64,000 nt of DNA from Trileptium ribeirensis (taxonomy: Eukaryota; Nematoda; Enoplea; Enoplida; Thoracostomopsidae), in contig JASANE010028306.1 of the NCBI GenBank assembly GCA_030248225.1, forward strand, positions 62,001-126,000, given 5' to 3'. The position numbers and the translations under genes are program-made. Numbering within the stretch: position 1 is the stretch's first letter; every line of letters begins with the position of its first letter. The notes beneath the pieces were generated by a model that saw nothing but the letters and a program-made list of their open reading frames with translations, was not told the origin of the DNA and made no database searches. Of the stretch, positions 23,925-34,533 are shown one piece after another.

Positions 23925-24582
23925 CTCAATGACATTTAATATGACGTATATAATATATAATTTAAAGTTCACTACCTGAATGCAATTTACGACGGCTTCA
24001 TTCTGCAACATCTGATTACGTCTCCACAGTGTCTTTTTGCCAAAGCATTGGTTTGCTTCCGAGGCAACGTGCGTGTGAGCGTATTGATTGCGGTAAAGAC
24101 ATGAGTCTGGTTTTGAACGAGGGTAAATATGCATGGCCGTGTCGCTCTCGCCACTCAATCACGTCAGGTACTTTTTTGAAAATGGTCATTTGGATTTGGC
24201 CAGTGGTGTGAAGTTTGTCTATTTGTGGTCTTATGAAATGTGCTCGCTTAAAACTCTTCATCATGAATTGGGAATGGGATCTCACGCTAGCGTTGATTGG
24301 CGTTCGTTCTGTAGGGACATTTGTGGCGAATATTTTTTGCGACACCCTATAAAAGTTGGTGGTCCTGGTTCGGTGGTCGAGATTGATGAATCTCTTATAA
24401 ATCGTCGGAAATATAATGTTGGTCGGAAATTGGAGCCCCAGTGGGTTTTTGGTGATGTGGAAGTAAAGAGTAATAATGGTTTCATGGTGGCGGTTGAAGA
24501 ACGTAGCGCTCAGACGTTGCTTCCTATCACCAAAGAGTATATTCTGCCCGGTAGCACAATCGTATCTGACTGTTGGGATGCC

Positions 24583-24749
24583 TCGTACCTGGTCTCGTAC
24601 CTGGTCCACCATCGCCAACTGCAATTTTTGTGGACGTGTATGGGTTGAGTGGCAGGACTATTGTTGGCAATGGATAGCCGAATGTATCGGCTGAGCATAT
24701 TGATTTGATTTGGAGCATTTCGTCTGTAATGAAGAAAAGCCAAAATGCC
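24583..24749. repeat. 167-bp insertion inside the Merlin-type transposase
   Basis: The transposase reads DCWDA up to 24582 and resumes with YNCLVRNYY at 24750 in another frame. The inserted bases are bounded by atgcc on the left (24578-24582) and atgcc at their own right end, compatible with a 5-bp target duplication. They begin with a doubled tcgtacctggtc. The ends are not gt...ag, so it is not a canonical intron. Confidence 0.6.
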
Positions 24750-24829
24750 TATAACTGTTTGGTTCGTAATTACTATCGGCATATGCGTGTTAATCATAAG
24801 ATGAATTTTGTTGACCCAGATACTGGCGC

Positions 24830-25974
24830 CAGGGAATAACCGGAACCGGAACCGTCCATTTAAACCGGATCCGGAACCTGGTCTTCGAAATTTATATTTA
24901 GTAAAACAGATGATGGAAGAAATGAAGGTATAGTGGATTTAAAATTCATTAATAATAACTTTTACATTAAATTTAATGTATAGCGATGGTATTATTGCCT
25001 TTCTGAAACTTTAAAGAGACTGAGGAAGGTAATAATGTTTATTTATCGATCAAATATGTCGGTATTTTGGACATTCAGAGCATAAAATGTCTTCCACTAT
25101 ACACCATTGCGTATACTTTGTCAAATCGAATGTGCTTACAAAGCTTGGAGAATAGAATACACACTTTCGCTCTGGCTCCAGTCGCCTCCCTTTACTACAC
25201 ATACGGTTGTTGCATGTTCTTCTGTAGGAAACTTAAAATTATTGGTTTATATGATTCTAAGAGAAAATAATAATTAGAAGGTAATTTTCTGATCAGTGGT
25301 CAGAGACACTGTTTAAGCTAGCGTTGGACAAACAATGCCCGTCAGTTAAATCATAATGATGATAACTTTCTAATCAGAATGTTATAAATGAGACACACTA
25401 TGATGCTGCTCGCACAGTTTCAACAAATACAGTTCATTGCCAAGAAAGCCGTTTCTAGCTGCGTTGCAGATAACGTTAGTTTACTTCAATTTAGACTGAT
25501 TTACCAAGTTTACAAGCGCACTGGCGGGTGCTTGACGCAATTTATGTTAACCAAAGCATACCCTAAGTACTTCTGCGTAAGCCATACTCTGTTAACGAGT
25601 TGGACCAGTTTAATTCAAACGTATCCCACAGACTTCTGGATGTGTAGAATAGCTGCTACAAGCATCGACCTGGCTTTGATTTAACAAACTCCTGCAGGTT
25701 ATTATGAAAAATTCCTGCTCAAATTATGTGCCCTACTTACGTTTTACACGGCAAATTGATTATTTAATCTGTTCTTTTACTTGGCTGTATTGGAGCTTGA
25801 TCATTGTATAATATATATTTCATATGTTTGGATTACAGGATGAAGCAAAAAACGTGGAAAATTTCAAACAAAATTTTTAATCCGGAATTCCGGTAAGGTT
25901 TTTGCCCTTTGCCGGAACCGCAACCGGAACACGATTTTCGCCGGAACCGGAACCGGAATTCCGGTTACTCCCTG
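24830..25974 (+). mobile_element. non-autonomous hAT-type element, family H, copy 1
   Basis: 1145 bp bounded by cagggaataaccgg and the inverted ccggttactccctg, with a perfect 8-bp target duplication actggcgc on both sides. The 8-bp duplication and CAGGG ends are the hAT signature. Both ends carry clustered ccggaacc repeats and a ccggaattccgg palindrome. No transposase frame is present. It interrupts the Merlin-type transposase within its DPDTGAR coding stretch; precise removal of element plus one duplication gives continuous codons. Confidence 0.93.
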
Positions 25975-26240
25975 ACTGGCGCCCGTACAAACAATGTCGA
26001 GTGTATGTGGAAGAATTTCAAAATGCGCAACAAGAAAGAATGTGGCACATCGCGGCAGTTGTTGGATTCATATATGTCGGAATTCATGTGGCGCCAGCGC
26101 TTCAACGATAATTCGTTCGAGAACTTTATTCGCCATGTTCGAGATGTGTATCGGCTGAATTGAACTGTTTGTGTATCATATGACGCGTGTCGTTTGTTTT
26201 TCAGGTACTTGCGCTTCTTTTTCTAAAACTTGGAATGTGT

Positions 26241-26293
26241 GCACAGGCTTCGACATAAGTGCTTATTAGGGCACTTGTGTGGAAGCCTGTGCC
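26241..26293. repeat. palindrome matching 19666-19719, opposite orientation
   Basis: gcacaggcttcgacataagtg and cacttgtgtggaagcctgtgc form arms around cttattaggg, the reverse complement of the spacer at 19.69 kb. It lies 78 bp after the transposase stop, where a Merlin terminal inverted repeat could be. A further partial match (ggcacaggcatcggcagaagtacc) occurs near 26.41-26.44 kb. Confidence 0.7.
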
Positions 26294-26634
26294 AGTCGAT
26301 TGCTTGTGTGAAGTATATATGAAAGATAGGGTGTGTGTTGGGAGTACTAGACAAGGTAGTACTGCATACTATATGGCAGTCATCAAAGGCCTGTGTTTCG
26401 TGTGTTATACATGTGGCACAGGCATCGGCAGAAGTACCGTTAAGTTTAGGTTAGGTACTATTCTATTAGTCCCCTTGTGAGGTTGGCAGCTGTGCGAGTA
26501 ACTAAGTACCTCACCCTAAGTTCTGAAATTTAGGCTAATGCGATCCTTATTTTGTTGGTTACGGTTTGAGTGATAGCAAGTTAAGTTTAGGTTAGCTATT
26601 TCTTTGATACTACTTTTTGTGAGTTGGTACAGCA

Positions 26635-27060
26635 ATACCTCCGACTGGCTGGCACACTGCAAGATTATTTGATTACCTTGACATAGGCCTTAGATTTACA
26701 CACTACTACTTGCCAATTATATTAAACAAGCCTCCCCCGACTGGCTGACGAACTACGTTAAATACAACTGCGTTGTAGCGGTCGACTACTATCCGTACTT
26801 TGAATCCGTACTTTGAACGGCCATTGTCCACATTTGGTAGCCTTGTTCGGTAATCATCATAATTTGTAGTCATAATTATAATTAACCATAATTATCCAGT
26901 CAGAACTTTCCTCAGAAGATAAGCCCCGACTGGCTGGCCTATCGGTCAGTTTGAGATAAATCGGTGCTCGAGACTGTAATTCAATTGCACGCCCTTACTC
27001 GTTGCTCTGCTCAATACTAGTAGTTCTTTGTCAAGCCGACCCCAACTGGCTGCCGACCTA
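26635..27060 (+). repeat. four spaced copies of a cccgactggctg motif
   Basis: ctccgactggctg near 26.64 kb, cccccgactggctg near 26.73 kb, ccccgactggctg near 26.92 kb and ccccaactggctg near 27.05 kb, all on the same strand and separated by unrelated AT-rich sequence of about 90-190 bp. No frame connects them. Function unknown. Confidence 0.6.
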
Positions 27061-27548
27061 ACAAGTCGCACTATTACCCAGTGAACCCACCTACTATCCT
27101 CGACCTGGTTTTCTCACTCGACGCTAAGGGCAGAATTCTTAAATATTACTGACTAGTATCTGTTATGCTATTACTCATATTAAGCAAGTTATAGCCACTT
27201 CGGTTTTATAAGGGAATAATAATATAAATTTTTTTCATTATTACTGCGGCGCGTATACATAAATAATATTACTGGAGTTACATATATTATCGTGGTTTAT
27301 AATACTTATTTGCGAAGAAAATTCTTATTCAAGCTCCATTCTTTCATAAAGGTTTCCACCTCCAAAGTCAAATCCAAGAGTCAATATATAGCTCAAATTC
27401 AGCGCACTTCTAAACATATAAGAATCTAAGTATAAGCCGATCTCTCACGCAATTCTTTGCGTAAAAGTGTTTTACAAACTTCAGTTTATTCGTAAACTAA
27501 GAACCGATTTATCCCATTTGCATAAACCCGGAATAACTAACTCCGTAG

Positions 27549-28729
27549 CAGGGAGTAACCGGAATTTCGGATTCGGCGAAAATCGAGTTCCGGTTGCGGT
27601 TCCGGCAAAGGGCAAAAACCATACCGGAACCGGAATTCCGGTTTAGAAATTTTGTTTGAAATTTTCCACGTTTTTGCTTCATCTGTGGTCCCAACATATG
27701 TAATATATACAATGATCAAGTTCCAATATAACCAAGCAAAAGAAAAGATTATCAGCAATTTGTCGTGTGAAACGTATATAAGTAGGGCAAATAATTTCGG
27801 TAGGAGTTTTTCATCTTAACCTGCAGGAGTTTGTTAACAAAACAGAGCAAGATCGATGCTTGTAGCAGCTATTCTACACATTCCGAATTCTGTACGGTAT
27901 GTTCGAATTAAACCGTCCCCACTCGGTAACAGAGTATGGATGCCGTAGAAGTACTTAGCGTAAGTTTGGCTGACACAAATTGCTTCAAGCACCAGCCACT
28001 GCGCTTGTAAACTTTGTAAATCAGTCTACATTAAATTAAAGTAACATCTCCAACTCAGCCAGAAATTGCTTTCTTGGCAATGACCTGTATTTATTAAAAC
28101 TGTGCTAGCAGTATCAGAGTTTGTCTCATTTATAGCATTCTGATTAGAAAGTTATCATCTTTATCATCAAACTGACGGGCACTGTTTGCACAACGCTAGC
28201 CTAAACAGTGTCTCTGACCACTGATCTGAAAATTACCTTCTATTATTTTGTGTTAGAACCATATATACTAATAATTTCAAGTTTCCTACAGAACAACATG
28301 TAGCAAACGTATGCGTAGTAAAGGGAGGCGACTGGAGACAGAGCGCAAGTGTTTATTCTACGCTCTATGCAAACATATTTAGTTACAAGCACATTTAATT
28401 TGACGCAATATACGCAAGGATGTTTAATGGAACGCATTTTTTGCTCTGGGTGTCCAAAAACCGACATATTGATTAATAATTAAACATCATAAGATTCCCC
28501 ACTTTTTAAAGTTTCAGAAAGGCAATAGTGCCATCGCAATACGTTAAGTTTAATGTAAAAGTTATTTTTAATGCATTTTAAATCCACTATACCTTCATTT
28601 CTTCCTTCATCTGTTCTACTATATATATATAAGATTGGAAGACAAGCTTCCGGTTCCGGATCCAGTTTAAATGAACGGTTCTGGTTGCTGGTTATGGTTT
28701 CGGTAAATTTCGGTTCCGGTTATTCCCTG
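27549..28729 (-). mobile_element. non-autonomous hAT-type element, family H, copy 2
   Basis: 1181 bp, reverse orientation relative to copy 1. It starts cagggagtaaccgg and ends ggttattccctg. The flanking 8-mers ctccgtag and ctctctag match at six of eight positions, consistent with an aged target duplication. The internal sequence is homologous to copies 1 and 3 throughout. Confidence 0.9.
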
Positions 28730-28737
28730 CTCTCTAG

Positions 28738-29490
28738 TCACACAGTGATAGAATTATAACGCCACGTGATACCATCGGCTATTTAGGTCACCCGAATCAG
28801 AACGTTATAAATATAAAAGTCTTAGTACACTAAACATTATAAGCTCAGATACGACCGTTCTGTTCCTCATCCAAACCACAACTGAACTGGACAAAATTAA
28901 AACTCGCTAACATATGTTAGCTAAACCGAAAAACAATTCTATGCAAATCAGGATAATCTGGGCGAAAACAGTAAAACGACAAAACAAATATAAATAAGGA
29001 CGTCGTAGAAGAGTGTGATATAAAAATGAATTTTTGAAAACTCGGGACAAAAGGGGGGATTTTTGGAGCCTGGGGACTTTTGCTAGCCTAGTGGACTCTA
29101 ACAATATATGCGACGTATAGTTTGTGCGGCGGCTATATTGATTTCATGTAATGTATATAGTGTAGAATACAATTTGTTTTTGGGGTTATTACTTGCACTT
29201 CCATTTAGATTCTGGGATTGTTACTGAAATGAGAGATACGCAAAAGAATAGCGTCAATTAAGTTAGATATCAGGATTTATGGTTTTTGGTTCCGTGATTG
29301 CCGTGCTGGATACCAACAAAATACCAATATCTCACAGCGTCATACTAAGAATAAATATCGATAGGTATACAATAACTAAACGTATAAGGTAACCATAGTA
29401 ATATTATTAAACCAGAATTAGGTATTCCAGGCTTAAAGAATTACGTTCTAGCGTCTCATATATAGTTGCATGTAATTTATTAGTATACTA
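28738..29490. other. unassigned
   Basis: AT-rich sequence with only short chance frames; no repeat or gene recognised. Confidence 0.5.
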
Positions 29491-30608
29491 GGGACTTGTT
29501 TCATGGCAAAGAAAGTGAATTATGAGTGTATATAAAAGTTAGGGAAATACTTACATTCGCTAAAGTCGAACACCCAAAACAAAACTCTATAGCTTTGTTC
29601 TCGGAACGAAATGAGCCCAAACTCGGTTGAACCCATGTAGTCGTTGAGAAGATATGGCCAATTTGGTGTTTTCGGGGTCCCAAGTGCCCACTTACAACCC
29701 ATCTTAATCTTACCCTTCTCAATAGGTGAGGTCAATAGCAAGGCAGCGCATCGTATATAAGCTACATAGAACCTTGGTTTCCGAACAAAATGGGACCAAT
29801 CTTGGCCGAATCACTCCAGTGCTTGAAGACCAATTTGGTGTTTTCGGGGTCCTAAGGGCTCATCTATAGACCGTCTTTACCCAACCCTGCTCGCCAGGTC
29901 CAGTCAATACCAACGCAGAGTATATAGTTATACTGCACAAAATGAGCCCAATTTTAGTCGAATTGCTCCAGTGGTTCACTAGATATGACCAATTTGGTTT
30001 ACAACCCATCTTAACCCTACCCTGCTAGACAGTTGATGTCAATAGCAACGCTTCGTTTATAGCTATATAGAGCTTTGCTTTCTGAATAAAATGAGCCCAA
30101 TCTTAGCCGAATCTCTCTAGCGGCTAAGGAGACACAACCAATTTGGTGTTTTCGGCTGTCCCAAGGGTCCATTTTAAACACTATGTTGACCCAATCCTGG
30201 AGCGTACGCGACGTCGGCAACAACAACATCTACATAGCTTTATAAAGCTAAACTTTCTGAACAAAATAAAGCCAAAACCGGTCAGATCACACCGGTGGTT
30301 GTCAAGATATGACTCATAACGTATTTTGGTGGTATCCCTAGGGACTTTACCTGGGCTCTTTCGGAACCCCTTTTGAGGGGGAAGGTGTTGGAATGGGTTT
30401 TTGCGTGTTGCTTCTAACTAAATGGCACAAATAGAGATTTCAAGCTTTCGAATGAGGTATCGAACGACCTGATCTGCCTATCAGAAGTTGAGTTATGCAT
30501 GCAACACGAAAAAACCCACAATCGGACCCTGCCAAATTTCACACTCCTGGCTAGTAAGAATTCTTCGATTCGCTCGTTTCACTCATTCACTCACTCAGAA
30601 TTCAACTA
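29491..30608. repeat. tandem unit A (1118 bp) of degenerate sub-repeats
   Basis: Opens with gggacttgtttcatgg and gaattatgagtgtatataaa. It consists of four to five sub-repeats of roughly 150-175 bp, each carrying versions of aaaatgagcccaat, ggccaatttggtgttttcgg and agctatatagagct. It closes with cgctcgtttcactcactc near 30.57-30.60 kb and is followed directly by unit B. Confidence 0.75.
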
Positions 30609-32690
30609 GGTACTTGTCTCATGGCCAAGAAAGTGAATTCTGAGTGTATATAAAAGTTAGGAAAATACTGACGTTTCGTTAAAGCCAGAGACCCAAAACA
30701 AAACTCAAATAGTAGAGCACCACATATAGCAATATATAGCTTTCTTCTATGAACGAAATGAGCCCAAGCGCGGTTGAATCGATGAAGAGATCTGAATTAC
30801 CTGAATTACCTAAGTGTGGCCACCTAGAATTGTCGAGGAGATGTCATCAATTGGTGGTGAATAGCCACACATCAGCCGTAGTCGGCTGTTCACGTTCGAG
30901 TGTATTGAAGATATCGACCTTGTTGAAACGGAGCTACATGGCTGGAAGCCAACACAAAAACAACAGGCAGCAAAAACGACGTTACTGTAAGGTGCCCGAG
31001 TCGTGGAACAATCGCTTAAATGAGGCAAGATTCGGAGCGTTAACTACCTCCCAGGGAAGATTATTCCAGGCGTTGATGGTTCTGTAAGCAAACGTATATG
31101 GTGCAGCATCCAGTCTTGGAGTGAATCGAGGTTTGAGTTTGAAGTGTGACGCCGAAGACGTCCATCAATGTCAAGATTAAAGAAGCGTGATACAGGGAGA
31201 TCAACCAGTCCATGAAAAAGCTTGTAGATTAGAATATGGTCGCACCTATATTGTCTAGTTTCGAGCTTTCGTAGTCCCAAATGCTGTAAACGGTCTTCGT
31301 AACACAAATGTCGAGTAGGACGGTATAATTTGGTAACTCGACGCTGTACGGCTTCGATTACGTTCTTGTCGCGCATGTAGTGGGGGCACCACACAGACGA
31401 AGCATATTCAAGGTGTGGACGAATCAACGACTTGAGAAGTTTAGTGAAGATTGGTTTAGACATAAATTGAATGGAACGGCGGATGCAATAGACAACAAAC
31501 TCAGCCTTGGGAACAGCAGCAGTGCAATGTCTGGAGGATTTCAGATTAGCAGACATAATTACACTGAGTCTTTTTCGGATAAACTATTAGGAATTGGGTT
31601 GCCTTGCATGGAGTAGTTTGTCGACGGATTGTTGTGACCGAAATGAAGACATGCGCATTTATCGATTTTAAATTCCATCAACCATTTCTCACCCCATTCA
31701 GCCAAGCTCTTTAGGTCGAGTTTCATATCTATGGTGTCGAGAAGTTGTAAACATGGCTCAGACATATGAATGCGTCGCATGAATTTTGTGTCATTTTGGT
31801 GTTTTCGGGGTCTTAGGGCCCCTGTATAAACCATCTTTACTTAACTCTGTTCGGCTGGTGTAGTCAATAGCAACGCATTTCTGAGCAAAATGAGCTCAGT
31901 CTCACTCGAATCGCTCTAGTAGTTGCGGAGATATGTCCAAATTGGTGTTTTCATGGTCCCAAGGGCCCATTTACAACTCTTGCAGTCAATACCAACGCAG
32001 AGTATATAGCTATATAGAGCTTTGCTTTCTGAACAAAATGATCCCGATCTTAGTCGAATTGCTCCAGTGGTTGAGTAGATATGGCCAATTTGGTTTACAA
32101 CCCATCTTAATCCAACCCTGCTCGATAGGTGAGGTCAATAGCAACGCAGTATATAGCTATATAAAGCTTTTGCTTTCTTCACAAAATGCGCCCAATATTA
32201 GCCAAATCGCTCCAACGATTAAGGAGATATAACCAATTAAATGTTTTCGGTGTTTGCAAGGGTCCACTTTAAAAACCATTTTGACCCAAGCCTGGAGCGT
32301 AGGTGACCGCGGCAACAACAACATCTACATAGCTTCATAAAGCTAAACTTTTCAAAGAAAAAAGACCCCAAATCCTGCCAGATCACACCGGTGGTTGTCG
32401 AAATATGACTCATAATGTATTTTGGTAGGATCACTAGGACCTACCTGGGCCCTTTCGGACCCCCTTTTGAGGCGGCAAAGTGTTGGAATCGGTTTTTGCG
32501 TCTAACTAAAGGGCACAAATAGAGATTTCAAGTTTTCGAATGAGGTATGGCACGACTGGATCTGCCTATTAGAACTTGAGTTATGCATGTCACACGAAAA
32601 CTCCCCACAAACAGACGCTGCCAAATTTTACACTCCTGGCTAGGAAGAATTGTGCGTTTCGCTCGTTTCACTCACTCAGAATTCAATAAA
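30609..32690. repeat. tandem unit B, interrupted by a CR1 fragment
   Basis: Same order of landmarks as unit A: ggtacttgtctcatgg, gaattctgagtgtatataaa, the sub-repeats, the gaggcggcaaagtgttggaa block near 32.47 kb and the final cgctcgtttcactcactc. Removing the LINE fragment at about 30792-31786 leaves roughly 1.09 kb, close to unit A. Confidence 0.75.
30792..31786 (-). pseudogene. 5'-truncated CR1-like LINE fragment
   Basis: On the minus strand it encodes the C-terminal part of a CR1 reverse transcriptase (SLAEWGEKWLMEFKIDKC, LHFGHNNPSTNYSM, LIRPHLEYASSVWCPHY, RLQHLGLRKLETRQYR) up to the usual end block. A frameshift near 31.56 kb splits it and another lies near 31.04 kb. The 3' end finishes in two copies of the 9-mer gtaattcag (minus strand), typical of CR1 tails, and the 5' end is cut within reverse transcriptase. 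Sub-repeat sequence of tandem unit B resumes immediately on both sides. Confidence 0.85.
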
Positions 32691-32699
32691 TAGTGTCAA

Positions 32700-33325
32700 T
32701 ATCGGCTCTGTGTTGAGCGAGAATTATCCGGGGTGAGTATAGTGCAGGGGTTAACTTCGTGAGTAAACAGAGTAAGTGGTGTGGATTAGGACAACCGATC
32801 TTGAAACCCCTTCTATACTCATAATCACCTGTTGTCGCGTTCCTTCCGGTTGCCGGAGGACTGACATAGACAAAGTTCCAACTGGAGCGGTGTTCTTCCG
32901 TCACCACTCAGTTCATAATATAACACTGTGCGTATTCCTTCCGGGTGTCACTTACATAAGATAGGAGTTACTATTCAGCTTAAATGTAAGGCCTTAGGCT
33001 CAGCTATTTAAATAGAATTGCGGTGTGCGTCCTACCGGGCCCTCTGAGTAATCCCAAAAGAGAATTAGTAGAATAATAAACTTATATAAATACTAAGGGG
33101 TACTAGAGTGACGGAACTGAAGCAGTATTATCCGATTACGAATAGAGTCACCGAGAAATCGTGGAACAAAAATAGTAGTTGGCAAATAGAGCGCAATCAT
33201 AAAGAACTGCGTATAACCGGGTGCCTTGTGTAACTAACCTTTTTATACAAATAACTATTTTTATTTACGTCTTTGGTTCTTGAATGTTTGAATCACGAGT
33301 TCTTACATACAGCCGCGCAGCCTCG
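32700..33325. other. unassigned
   Basis: No gene or repeat recognised. A few frames of about 60-70 codons on both strands lack motifs. Confidence 0.45.
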
Positions 33326-33329
33326 CACG

Positions 33330-33675
33330 AAAAATACTGCAACCAAACGAACGCGGGCCACATCGTTTTCCATCGGCGTAGTACTTGCCACACCTCATTC
33401 CCATCAATCTTCGGTCACGAATCGATTCCTCTGTTAAAATCCGATAGCCATCATAAAAATCATGCCTCCACCCCTACCCCCAACAAAACAACATAAAATA
33501 ACAGTTGTTATTTTGGGTGGGTCGGTGTTGGACTAAGTAGCTATCGGTACCTAAGGGAGGAGATTCGTCATCGAAGACTCCTGGCTCGTATATGTGTCCA
33601 GTGGCATGCCAGGGGTTGCGCTAAATTTGCGTAGCACGCTTTGTTAACCAAGTTGTAACGACAGCCGTTTTGCTC
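33330..33675. repeat. head-to-head inverted pair of repeat family R (copies 3 and 4)
   Basis: The minus-strand copy (33.50 down to 33.33 kb) and the plus-strand copy (33.51 to 33.67 kb) each begin gttatttt, then a G-rich stretch, then gctatcgg and gattcgt. They meet at the short palindrome aaaataac agtt gttatttt at 33496-33515. The arrangement could fold into a long hairpin. Confidence 0.55.
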
Positions 33676-33689
33676 TTCTATTATGTTAT

Positions 33690-33832
33690 ATATTTTTTCA
33701 TTTAGACCTAGAGGTAGGACGTTGAAGACATATGAATTTAAAAAAGGCCGAGGTAGAGGTGGGATTCAAACACAAGACTTCCCGCACTTGAAGGGGCAAG
33801 TAGGCGCTCTACCGGCTGATCTGTTCCTGCCA
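33690..33832 (-). repeat. tRNA-headed SINE, family S, copy 4
   Basis: On the minus strand the head has agccggtagagcgcctactt and a B-box-like gtgtttgaatcccacc. The body has tgtcttcaacgtcctacctc and taaatgaaaaaatat, as in copies 1 and 2. Confidence 0.6.
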
Positions 33833-33839
33833 ACTATAG

Positions 33840-34525
33840 CGTAACAACTATGATAGTTTATGTAAAATGTTGAATTTGTGAGGGGATCTAAAAACCCCTC
33901 CAAAGCCCGGGGTTAGCTCTCATCCCAGGGCCGGAGAAATAACACTCAAGTCGGGTTCAATCATGAATGGTCAATATTTTCACAAATTATAATGTTAGAA
34001 CCGCCATTTTTTCAGAAATTTCGATTGATGATTACATAATTACTGACAAAAGTCAGATTAAACATATGTTGATGGCATAAAACGGAAATTTTAAGGGAAA
34101 TGCTAAGTTTATAGGCCTTGAAGGCAAAAATTTCGCGTTGCAGGGATCAACGCTAGAAAATTCCTTCCGGAACTGGAGTGTCGGGATCAGCCGTCCCCTT
34201 GGTTGGAACCGTTAGAACAAGAAATTTTGATAAAGGGGTTTGCTCGAGATGTCAGACAATGACACGTCAGTTTGCTACAAAAATCCGTAACCATATCGGT
34301 AAATTTATAACAAAAGTCAAAGTTGTAAAAGTATTTGCACGGACCTAAAATGGCAAGAAAACTCCTGCATTCATTGCAGAAACAGTAATTTCGCCAGTCA
34401 TATCGCAAGCTTGGGCATTACTAATTTTATCAGTTCGGATTTGTAATGCTGAGAAATTGCTATACATGGCAAAAGGTGTAAAACTCTAACTGAAAGCTTC
34501 TTGCCACCTTTTTGAAAAGTGATGT
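33840..34525. other. unassigned
   Basis: No gene or repeat recognised; one minus-strand frame of 73 codons (34187-34408) is cysteine-rich by chance and has no known motif. Confidence 0.4.
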
Positions 34526-34533
34526 CATGGCAG

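Larger units (their letters stand above)
19925..23990 (-). mobile_element. nearly full-length CR1-like LINE
   Basis: A two-ORF non-LTR retrotransposon in reverse orientation: ORF1 at 23924-23031 and ORF2 at 22929-20098, then about 170 bp of 3' untranslated region. It ends in an imprecise repeat of aggtacataa-like units near 19.93-19.97 kb, as expected for CR1-type 3' ends that finish in short tandem repeats rather than poly(A). The 5' end is somewhere between 23.93 and 24.0 kb, where Merlin-type coding sequence begins on the opposite strand. Only a few frame lesions are seen, so this is the youngest-looking LINE in the window. Confidence 0.85.
24029..26163 (+). pseudogene. Merlin/ISXO2-type (IS1595-like) transposase, broken
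   Basis: Segments on the plus strand, in order: a zinc-ribbon-like N-terminus (FCQSIGLLPRQRACER ... CGKDMSLVLNEGKYAW); the catalytic core with the first aspartate in VVEIDESLINRRKYNVGR (D at 24385), WVFGDVE and the second aspartate in STIVSDCWDA (about 24562-24582); then YYRHMRVNHKMNFVDPDTGA near 24.75-24.83 kb; and finally NNVECMWKNFK with the presumed catalytic glutamate and FMWRQRF to a stop at 26163. The breaks are a one-base loss in a T run near 24.17 kb, a 167-bp insertion at 24583-24749, and a 1145-bp hAT element at 24830-25974. In this family the enzyme cuts and pastes Merlin DNA transposons. No ATG is seen because the minus-strand LINE abuts its 5' end. Confidence 0.9.

Noticed and set aside
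23925..24158. N-terminal extension of the LINE ORF1 upstream of 23924
   Set aside because: The added residues are antisense to the Merlin-type transposase start; the PHD-finger protein has a better ATG at 23924.
24583..24749. Intron in the Merlin-type transposase
   Set aside because: The borders are not gt...ag and the frame changes; an insertion with a short duplication fits better.
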